A stretch of 64,000 nucleotides of DNA from Tridacna crocea (taxonomy: Eukaryota; Mollusca; Bivalvia; Cardiida; Cardiidae): contig OX031069.1 in assembly GCA_943736015.1 (NCBI GenBank), positions 22,945,235 through 23,009,234 on the forward strand, given 5' to 3'. This document shows, in pieces, positions 32,901-44,900 of this stretch; position 1 is the first letter of the stretch, and every line of letters starts with the position of its first letter. A program made the position numbers and the translations under genes. The notes below the pieces were generated by a model. It ran no database searches. It saw nothing but the letters and a program-made list of their open reading frames with translations, and was not told the DNA's origin.

Positions 32901-35900
32901 TTTTTTTTTTCTCATTTTGCTTTTAAAACATGGAACTGTGAAGTAAATGGTTAACATGCAAAATTATAACGTGACTTTTTTTGATTTTCAGCTGTTCATG
33001 TGGAAACAACAACAACGACAACAACAAGTAAACCACCAGCTTTAGAAGTGGACTACGAGACTGGTGATTTATTTGGTAAACTTGATGGAGGTAATGCTTT
33101 CTGTTCAATTATATCACAGGAATTTGTCATTCTATAATGAAAATATATGATTAAATGTGAAGAAAAACTACTCCCCTATATTAAGAGCCATGCTCTGGGA
33201 AAAAGGGACTTAATGCATTTGCAAAAAGTATCAAATTCAGGTCATTCTGCGCAGTCCATGCAGGTTGACCTGGGCCAAAACTTTTTTGCTAGTGGTAAAT
33301 TCTCTGCATGCCCAAGGACCAGCCTACCCCAGGATTGAATCAGTTGTTGAAAAAGGTGGCAATCATGGGGGGGGAAGGCAATGATGGGGGGGGGGGGGGG
33401 GAACGCACTCGTCTTAATATATGATACTTTGATTTCCGGATTTCAGTGGATGTAAGCTGTTTACAAGAAAAGTCAACGTTTCCAGTTCTAACCATGAGGA
33501 GGTCTCCACATTTAGAACCTTTCTTTTTTTTATTTTTGACTGTATTTTACATAAATGCTGTGCAATATCAAACCAGTACCATTTCAAACCATCCGATAAC
33601 CACATTTCTGCCAAAATTCCAGGGGGGGTCCGGAACCCCGGTCCCCCCCTCTGGATCCGCCCATGCCTATTTATGTGATGACTTGCTTGGTACTATGGAT
33701 CAGGGAAATGCACTTAGCCCCCTTTTGCGAGAGCCTGGCACATATAAAGAAACATAAGTATTTTTTTATATATAGGTATTTTGTTTCATATTTAATCATA
33801 TGTGACTTGTCATGCAAAAAGGGTCCTTCATCTTCGCGAGCCAAGGTTACGATCATTACGTTGATCTTACCTTGGCTGATTGAGCCTAATTTCGAGATTC
33901 CTGCGATGTGCCCTCTATTGGATGCTGGTTATTACCCCCCTTTACATCATAGTTCTGAAAGCCAATGAAGTATCATTTTATAAACCGCTTACTAATACAA
34001 TAATTCAACATGAAGGGATAAGCAGAAATCCATGTCGGTTTCCATGTTTACCCTCTATTTGAACGGTCACAACCTTATTCTATTTTTATCAAAGATGAAA
34101 TGCTTCGAGAGATTCCATTCGTTGCAGCTGGAGTTGGCTGCATCTGATGAAAAAGTGTATCAGGGGAATTTAAAAATCAAGCTCGATCCGCCAAGGGTAG
34201 AGTAGCGTAGTGAATCGTCAGCCTTGGCTTGCGAAGATGAGGGACCTTCTGCTAGACATTCATTTATATTTTGCAGATAAAGGAAAGTTCAAGTCTGTAG
34301 AAAGAGTTACTTCAAAGATTTTTTCTGAAAAGGATTTAAAGCGTCTTGAAGGTATGCTGTTGGACACGTATTACTCTTAACTCCTTTTCACACAATCCCG
34401 ACTTTTGATGACCCTGAGAAAGATGCGTTTTGAAATTATTGCAGGAAAAGGAGAAAATGCTGGTAACCAGTATTTTCTCCTTTTCCCACTACGTTTTCTA
34501 CCCTATCAAAGCAAAATTGTATCACTTGAGACACTTTGAAATTGTCATCTGCAAATGCTTTCAATCTGGACAGGTCTAAAATTTTGCTGTGCGGTAACAG
34601 TTCAAATGAACAACAAAATTTTAGACTTGTCCTCATTGAAGGCATTTTCTGATGGCAAAGCTATATTGTATAGGATTTGACTATGCAAGGGTCTCTAAAT
34701 TTGAGGTAAGGAAGAAAATGCTGGTTTAACCATTTCCCAAAAGGCAAATTTTAGACTCTTCCAAACTCAAAGAGTTTGCAGACGACAATTTCAAATTTGA
34801 TGAAAATGGCAGAAAGTTCTCCAAATGGGTAGAAAACATTGTGGGAAAAGGAGAAATTGCTCGTTACGAGCAATTTCTCCTTTTCCCACAGTGTTTTCAA
34901 AAGACTTGTACTGCAGACACGTAAATCAAGGGCTCTTTTGGGAAAGGGTTAATAGAATTTTTTGCAGTTGCTATGTTTACAAAAGCTTTCTCCTTCAGGG
35001 TTGTATAACACCAGACTATTTTGTAAGGGCTATAACTATTCTGTGTGAGCCAAGTCAGCATTTTAAAACTGTTTGTATGTATAATGAGCTGCCAAACCCC
35101 AGTAGCAAAGTCTGTAGCATACAGTACTCTAGGTCAGGGGGTCGCTTCTTAAAATCCCTAGCTCAGTAGATTTCTACACCAGTACTCGCGCCGAATGTGT
35201 GGGCCAATGAAAAATCCCAAAGTTGACACCCGCTCCTGGGTATCGAACTTGGGACCTTTAGGTTATGAGGCCGACGCTGTACCTCATGACCACAGTAGAA
35301 TCGAGAGAGATTAGTATAAGTTGTAAGAACTTGTTTCTCAACTTGTTTCTCAATCGATGAAAAATAAATATGTTTAAACCAAGCATATTTCTTTTAAAGG
35401 ATTGATGATAGTCATTTCTACGAGATTCATATCTCTCTCACCATAATTTTGAAAATGGTGATCTGGAAAAGCAGCCAGCAGCATGAGAAGAAATTGTGAA
35501 AAACTAGTAAAAAGAAACACATGAAAGCATGGGTAGGTACACTGGCTGCCATGCGATAACTGAAATGATGTGAAAACTGTGCTAAACACCATAAGAAGAA
35601 TCAATCAGTTGTCTATCGAGCCTGACAATTTTTTAGGAGAAACCATTGAGATATTGTCACAGCCCTATTATCAGCTGACTGGTTACCATGCAAAAACTGA
35701 GACGTCTTCTCTCTCATTACAGGATCATCTTTACTTTAAACTTGAGCTCAACCCTTTAATACCACAAAACAAAATTGTAGACTTTTCCAAATTGAAAGCA
35801 TTTGCAGATGACAATCTAAATGTGGTTAAAATGATGGAATTTGTTATTGATAGGGTAGAAAACATTGTTGGAAAAGGAGAAAATGCTGGTAACCAGCATT

Positions 35901-38900
35901 TTCTCCTTTTCAGGAGAAAATGCTGGTAACCAGCATTTTCTCCTTTTCCCACAATGTTTTCCAAAGCCCCCCCAAATAATTTTGAAAATCATACTAGTAA
36001 CTAAAATATGAGTTTTTAGTGCAATGCAACAACCTAAAATCTCAGTATTTCGAAGTTAGCCCCCCCTCATTACATGTCTGATATGTTTTGTTTACCTCTT
36101 TTTTTTCAGAGAAAGGTGTTGTAATAAAGGTATGTAATTCACATTTGAACCATGTGATGACAAAAGGGGACTTAGCCCTTTACCACACAGCAAAATTTTA
36201 GACCAATCCAAATTGAAAGCATTTGAAGACAACAATTTCAAACTGGCTCAAATGAAGACATTTGTCTTTGATAGGGTAGAAAACATTGTGGGAAAAGGAG
36301 AGAATGCTCGTTACCAGCATTTCCTCCTTTTCCCACAATGTTTTCAAAAGCCTTCTTTGATAGGGCCGTAAAAACCCAGGTATTGTTTGGTAAAGGGTTA
36401 GTTAATGCTCCTTGGACAAAAAGAAGACTGACAGCAAAAACGTTCAAGCCCAAAGCAGCAAAAAAAAACTGAATCTTGAAGCTGGTTCTTCTAATTCAGA
36501 AAAATTTACCATTAGCATAAGGTTTTGACTCATATCAGCCTGCATGGACTGTGCCACAGGCTAACCTTACCTTTTTGCAAACGTATTAAATGCTATTTTC
36601 ACAGAGTACAGCTCATGTGTACTGAAAAGTATAATTATGGTAAAAAAAAAAGTCAAATGAAATAAAATGGAGAAAATGTTGGCTGAAAAGAGACTGTATG
36701 GGCCGTGCCTGTTACTTGACTGGACGCTGGTGACATGCTATCAGCTATGTTGTTGAGGATGGGTCCCAGTGACGAGCAAGGGCGCAAGTCCTAGAGGAGT
36801 CAAACTGCTTGCCTTGCTAATCTGTGGAGACATGCTTCTGGGCATGTCAGTATCTGTGACATCATTAGACTTGGGAGACATGCATCTTTGCAAGCCAAGG
36901 GTTACAATCCACTATGCTACTCTACCCTTGGCAGATTGAGCTTGATTTCGACAATCACCAGATACGCATTTTCATTGGTTGCAGCTAGCTCTAACTGCAT
37001 CAAATCAAATCGCTTGTAGCATTTCATCCTCGGATAAAAATAGAACAGGGTCACAATAAAAATAGAAGGTAAACATGAATACCTCTGTGGATGTGTGTAG
37101 GATCTGTAATGATTTATTACCAAAGAAAACATCTATATACGAACAATATATACATAAAGTTTCAATTTGACCAATAAATTATCAGATGTCTTAGGCTATT
37201 TCCCAGCACCTGACCATGGAATGTCGAAGTATGTTTGCGGTTATCGCTTCATGTTGAATTATTGTATTCATAAGCGGTTTGTAAAACGACATGTCATTGG
37301 CTATAAGAAATATGATATAGAGGGAGATAACAAGCAGCAGATGACAAAATAAATGTGAATCAGAAAATAAAATTTGATTTGGAAAGGGTAGAAAACATTG
37401 TGGAAAAAGGAGAAAATGCTGGTTACCAGCATTTTCTCCTTTTCTCACAATGTTTTCAAAAGCTTTCTGTCTCAGGATTGTTAAAAGTGGGGATTGTATG
37501 GTAAAGAGTTCATCTGTATTCAGCAAACACTTTAGATATAGACCAGTCTAAAATTTTGCTATGTGGTAAAGAATTAATAGTTATATAATTTTTTGAATAA
37601 GTCATTCCACCATCAAGGATCTTATCTTTTTGTCCAGAGAAAGAGCCATTGGTCATCTTGGAATATCCATGACGATCAATTCAAGTTGGCCGTGTTTGGT
37701 TTTATACTTTTGTTCAATGTTGCATGTGTTGCAATAGCAGTATGCTGTAGGGTAAGTATCAATGATAGATTTGAATCTAAGCTCAAGTATACTACTCAAC
37801 ATTTGCTAGGGATCAATTCGATACTTCAATACAGGAATATGTTACATAAATACCGTTTTGCTTAAGAAATATTCATTATCTTAGATAGTTTATATCATCA
37901 GTGTGGCAATGTTATGTACTGAAAAACCATACCAAATGCATGCCACGCATACATATTGGCTCAATATAAGATGGTGATCCCTAGCAAATGTTGAGTAGTA
38001 TACATACCAGATATACCACTTATGACAAATTTTTTGTCATAGGCCATATTGATTTATTGACTGTATTATGTTTAACCCTTTAAGCGCTGGAACCGACTTA
38101 ACTTGCTTTTGTGGACAGTGTAGATCAAGATCAGACTGCACAGAATGTGGAGTCTGATCTTAGATCTACACTGTCCACTATTTTGTTACATATTGTGGCA
38201 AAGAAAAAACTTAATACAGTAATATATCAGATGATTTTCCTATTTAAAAATGTCTCTTTGTCTTAATTCAGCACTTTAACTCTTTACCACACAATCCCGA
38301 CTTTTAACAACCCTGAGAAAGAAGCCTTTTGAAAACACTGTGGGAAAAAGAGAAAATGCTGGAAACCAGCATTTTCTCCTTTTCCCACAGTGTTTTCTGC
38401 CCTTCCCAAACCAAATTTTAATTTTTCAGTCACCTTTATTTTGTGGTCTGTAAATGCTTTCAATTTGGACCAACCTAAAATTTTCTTTTGTGATAAAGAG
38501 TTAAGGGTTAATGCTGCTATCAACATTATTTCAGTTATATCAAAGCAGCCAGTGCACCTATCCATGCTTTCCTTGAGTTTCTTTTACCAGTACTCTACAC
38601 TACATTCTCCCAAGCCACTGGCAGCTTACCATTATAACTATCATTGAAACAATAGTCAACGGTTAGAGAGGAATTTATCCTGTCGCAATGACTGACATCA
38701 CTCTGAGAATTGGAATTGGCTGAGCCATATGGATGGGAGGATAATTGTATGTAAGTTGGCGCAAGTTAGCAGTTGAGATACTAGTAATATCTTATAAACC
38801 TTTCCAATACATTCATATGGGAAAATGAAGAAAATGCTGGCTATCAGCATTTTCTCCTTTTCTATCAATGTTTTCTACTCTGTCATTATCAAATCTACTT

Positions 38901-41900
38901 GTTTTAGCCACACTTAATTTCTTGCCTGAAATTGCTTTCAATTTGGACAAGTCTAAAATTTTGTCATGTGGTAAAGGGTTTAACAAGTCTAGAAAAATGG
39001 CATTAAGCATGCCTCTGGTGAGCTTTTCAACATTTTCATAGACAAGTTTGATAAAATTTTATCTCAAATGCTAATAAATGTCAAATCCTTCTTATTATAT
39101 AATGAAAAATAGGTCAGATACAAAACTAAGAAGCACATGTGGTAATTTCTTACTAAATCTAAGGGGTATGTTGCACCGAAAAAAGTGGTTATTATGTGTA
39201 AAAGACTAGATCTAAAAGCCCCCCCACCCCCCAAAAAAAGTAAAGAAAAATAGGTAATTTTCACCATTTATAACTCAAAAAATATAATGGATAACCCATC
39301 ACAGCCACATATATATGATCTGAGAAAATGAGAATGTTTCAGTTTCTGTATTGGTTGCCATGATATGCATGTGCGAAAATGCATGGAGAAACTGTCAATT
39401 TCAGGGATACCATTGATTGAGACAACCTTCGTTATTGTATGTGTGTATTCGAACTAGGTCTTCGGGAATGTCATGTGATAGCATTGCATCTCATTAGTGC
39501 TATGGCGTAGTACACAGGGTTCAGGACTATTGTTTGCACTTCCAATATCATGCCATCGGAGAGTAAGATTGCTGATTCTGAACCTGTTTTCTTACTTAAT
39601 GTAGTAAAACTTCCTGTATTGATGATGAACAAATAAGTGACAATCAGCCTGTGTCGTCATTTCTGTTTACTGTATGTGTCAATAAACTTAGTTTTTCAAG
39701 ACTAGCATGGGGACAAAACTATCAAGTGAATGTAAGTTTTGTTTCAACGCGTTGAATTACTACATGATGTTTACATCACTATTATTTCACTGCAGAGATT
39801 TACAACGAAAAATCGGCTAATCAGCGGCAATTATCGATGTAAACAAACGAATAATGCAACATGATAGGATTTGTCTTAGTTTCAAAATTCTTTTTCCTGC
39901 CATTGACTGACTCTTATGAACTGCGCCTTTACATATTGTTAAAGTCGTATTAATGTTCTCTACCCATCTAGAACCAATTCAATTTTTCAGTCACATTTAT
40001 TTCTTCGTCTGCAAATGCTTTCAATTTGAACCAGTCTAAAATTTTGTCATTTCATAAAGGGTGAAACAACAAAATTTTCAACTTGCCCGATTTTAAAGCA
40101 TTTTCAAACAACAATTTAAATGTAATATTGAAATGACTAGATTTATCTATGAAAGGGTGGAAAAAGCTGGGAAAAGAAGGAAATACTTTTTACCTACATT
40201 TTTCCTTTTCCCACATAGTTTTCAAAAGGCTTTGAGTCAATAAACACAAGGAAAGAGTTAAAATCCTTTTCTCCAGTACACACTGTTGAATCTGGTCATT
40301 ATGTCTTAGTACCGGTAAAAGTTTCAATATCACTGATTTATGCTTTTAGGATTAACCGTTATGAAAAAGATATGAATAGCTATATGTGATTTATTATTCA
40401 GTGTGATACAAGAACTAAAGAGAAAGAGCAACACATGGCTGGTGACTTGGAGGACAACAAATATCCAGACAGACCAGCAAGGATTATAAATTTTGAGTAA
40501 ATCATTTCTGAAGCCATACAGTCCCTCCTGCCAAATTACCCCTTTTCAAACAACATATTTTAGACTCTTTAATTCAAATTGAAAGCAATATGGCAGATAA
40601 TAACGTTAAGATTGGTGCAAATGAACTGAGTTTCTCTGATATGGTAGAAAACATTGTGGAAATGGTTTCGATGGGCTCAATCCTTTTAACTCTTTACCAC
40701 ACAATCCCTACTATTAACGCCCCTGAGAAAGAAGCCTTTTGAAAACACTATGGGAAAAGGAGAAAATGCTGGTAACCAGCATTTTCTCCTTTTCCCACAG
40801 TGTTTTCTACCCTTCCCAGAACAAATTTCTATTTTTGAATCACCTTTATTTTGTTGTCTGCAAATGCTTTCAATTTGGAGCAGTCTAAAATTTTCTCGTG
40901 TGGTAAAGAGTTAACTCTTTACCACACAATCCCTACTTTTATCGACCCTGAGAAAGAAAACTATAAAAAAAACATTTTGGGAAAAGGAGAAAATGCTGGT
41001 AACCAGAGCATTTCCAGATGATATATTAGATATATCTGAAAGGATGCTAATTGTCAATGAAAGTGTCGAAAACCTTGTGGGAAAAGGAGAAAATGCTGGT
41101 AACCAGCATTTTCTCCTTTTTCCGCAAGGTTTTCAAAAGGCTCCATCCTCAGGGTTGTTAAGACCGGGGATTGTTTGGTAAAGGGTTTAGAAATAGATTG
41201 GATTCCAGAGAAACTTCTGAGTGGGAAAAGGGACATAAGTGTGTCAAAACATTTTGATAATTACCTACCCCAGTTGGATAGGCGCTCTTTTTAACTCTCT
41301 ACCAAAAGCCCAAATTGAAAGCATTTGCAAATGACAAGATAGATGTCAATAAAAAAATGAATTTTGATTTTGGAAGGGCAGAAAATATTGTGGGAAAAGG
41401 AGAAATGCTGGTTACCAGCATTTTCTATGTTTTCCCACAATGTTTTCAAAAGGTTTCCTTCCCAGGGTCGTTGAAAGTAGGGATTTTGTGGTAAAGAGTT
41501 AAAAACTAGTTTGGGTTTGAAGTGAATATCTTTGGTAATGAGTGAGTTATGTCAAGTTAGTGCATGGCAAATTCTAGGTTAAAAAAAAAAAAGGGCATAA
41601 CTGCATCAAAATATTTTGATATTTACCTGCCATTGTTGTATGGGTTACCCTTTTAATAATTAACGGCTAGTCCAAATCTGAAGTTTGAAAACATTGTGGG
41701 AAAAGGAGAAAATGCTGGTAACCAGCATTTTCTCCTTTTTCCATAATGTTTTCTACCCTTCTGGAAACAAAATTCAGTTTTTGAGTGAACATTTATTTTG
41801 TCTTCTACAAATGTTTTCAATTTGGACCAGTCTAAAATTATAAGGTTTGGTACAAAGAGTATACCTCTTCTTATTTTGCACTTGATAAAGCCAGCTTTTG

Positions 41901-44900
41901 TATGGCATCCTAGGAAACTGAGCATGTGCTGTATTCATTCTTTCTGACTAATCATGATGAGTACGCTGTGCCACTCGTGAAAATATTACCGATGGTGTCC
42001 ACTCGACGAAATAAATTTCGATCTTTCATCGAAAAAAAACAACTATCCTCTATTTATCTGTGACAGAGTAGGAAACACTGTTGGAAATGGAGGAGACACT
42101 GTTTAACAATTTCATTTGTTTTAATCATTTATTTGACTTACAGTTGGAAAAAAATTCACAGAATCACCAGTTCTTATTGTGTATGCCTTTTTCCCAACTT
42201 GTTTGCTAGGAAATTCTTGGAAAAGTTACGACTCCATAAGGCACGAAAAAGGGAGGAACAAGAGAACTCTTATGCCATCTTGGGAATGCAGAGCATTGGA
42301 CCCATTGACAAACGTCAGGTTGGTAATAACTCGTATGTGTAGTACAACCTTTTACCCAAGTGGCAAAAGGAGAAATGGCTAGTTAACACTTTACCACAAA
42401 ATTCTGACTGGTATCATCCATAAGGAAAAACCTTTTGAAAATTTTGTGGTAAATGAAGAAAATGTTGGTAACCAGCATTTTCTCCTTTCCCACAATGTTT
42501 TTTTACAATTATGCAGGATAATATCATCTTTTGAACCAAATCATTTTGTCGTCTACAAACGCTTTGAGTTTGGACTAGTGTAAAATTTTGTCCTGCAGTA
42601 AAGAGTCAAAATAATTTTAAACATTAATGTATCAACAAGAATTCTCTTTTATATGTATAGCAGACGATCATTAATCAAGTTCATTTAATAAGATTTAACC
42701 CTTTCCCCTACAACAAAACTTTGTTCTTGTCCAGACTGAAAGTATTTGCAGGCAACAAAATTATTGTGACTCAAAGTTTAAAACATTATGGTAAAAGGGG
42801 CCAGAGCCTGCACTTTCTCTTTTGCCCTCATTGTTTTAAAAATCTTCTCCTTTCAAGTTTTCAAAAGTCAGGATTGCATCATAGAGGGTTAAGACACTGA
42901 CAGGATGAAGAATCAAAGCAGTAGTTTCCTAAAACACTTTGCTTTACCTGTTATCAAACAATCCCGTCTTTTAATGACTCTGAGGAAGAAGGATTTTGAA
43001 AACATTGTGGAAAAAGGAGAAAATGCTGGTGACCAGCAATTTCTCCATTTTCCACAATAATTTTTTTTTTTCAAATACAGAAATAATTTTTTGAGCAACA
43101 TTAAATTTGTCATCTTCAAATGCTTTTAATTTGGAGAGATCTCAAAGTTTGTTGCATGGAAAAGGGTTGATAGGTGAGTTAGTCTCAATAATGAGACACT
43201 AGGGTTTTTTTTTTTATACATGAACATTTATTGTGCACAGCACCGTCTCAAGTCCATCGAAAATTTTCCTTTAGCAAAGGTAGTGTGCTACACTGCCTTT
43301 TTGTTTTGTCAGTTTAATCTGTATTGCAGCGAAATGCAACTGAATTTAAGTAACTCGACTAACATGACCAAAGACAAATTATTAAACCTTTTGTCACCTT
43401 AAAAGCTAGTAGAAATCATGTATGACATGTAAATCTCTGAAAGAACACTGACAAAATTTATTGTGTGTGGCGGCCATTTTGACTGTTTTCGAGAATGTAA
43501 ACAACTCAAGTAACAGATAAAACTTACGGTTTTCTCTTATTGTCAGAATTTAAACATATTTGTATTTCAAACGAAGGATTTTTAACCCATTACCACACAA
43601 TCCCTACTTTTGACGCCCCTGAGAAAGAAGTCTTTTGAAAACACTGTGGGAAAAGGAGAAAATGCTGGTAACCAGCATTTTCTCCTTTTTCCACAGTGTT
43701 TTCTACCCTTCCCAGAACAAATTTCAATCTTTCAGTCACCTTTACTTTGTCGTCTGCAAATGCTTTCAATTTGGACCAGTCTAATATTTTCTTGTGTGGT
43801 AAAGAGTTAAATACACAAGCAACAGGTATGTTTAAATCCTAGTTTTGTGCTCTATTTGTGAAAATATGAGAGTTCAAACTTGCGCACAGAATCTCTGTGG
43901 AACTTTCAATTGGTTTTTTCTTGATCATCTTTGTACCAGAGGTGACCAATAAAAAAGTAATATCACCTATTGGGACAATTATCTGTACTAATACATGTAC
44001 ATGAGTAAACTTTGAGGAAAAAGGCACTATTGCTCATTAGGAAGAATTTCTACTCGAGTCTCAAACTTTCAAAGATTGTCTGCTGACATGTGGAGAAGGG
44101 AATGAAAGTAAAACAGCACAACTTACATACATAAAATGTTCTAGCTTTCTTATTATACCCAGCAGAAGTTATACTCCACAAGGCTGTCGTGTCCACAGTA
44201 TGACAGTGCTGATGAGCAGTCGGATCTTCTAGATACTTCATATGAGGAACCTCTACCATTAGCCAGGGAGGTGCATCCAAAACATGCAAGGTAACATGTA
44301 CCCTACTTCCATACATGTTATTTTTTATGCTTGCAGGCTTCCCTTGATGTAACATTAGGTATAACCATAAGCATATGTCAAACCCTTCACTTTTATTTTG
44401 GAAGTGTAGAAAACATTGTAGAGAGAAAAGAAATACTGTTCACCAGTAATTTCTTACATCCACAATGGTTTCAACATGTAGAATGTATATTTCTATATTT
44501 GGGTAGCATGGTCATGTCTAACTTGACATTTTTGTTTTGGACTGTCCATCCTCTGGCAAAGGGGGGCTTAAGGTAGTGGACCCATAATAAAAAGCAGCTA
44601 TTTCCAGTATAATATCATCCTAAAAAATTGCTATGATTAAAAATAAGAATTATTGTACTACTTTTTTCCAGCCACTTTTTCCTTTTTTTCTTTCTAAGAA
44701 TTATTCTTTATAAATCTAAAACAACTATATTCTCATTACAAATGAAAAATATAATTACCTCCCTTTTCTGGAAACTTACAAAAATATCAACAATAATTTC
44801 AAGATAGACATCAAAGAAATTTCTGGTCTGTTAAGAATATGCAAAAAGTATGATATTTGTATAAATTCATATTTATCAGCTATCAAACAAAAATCATTCC

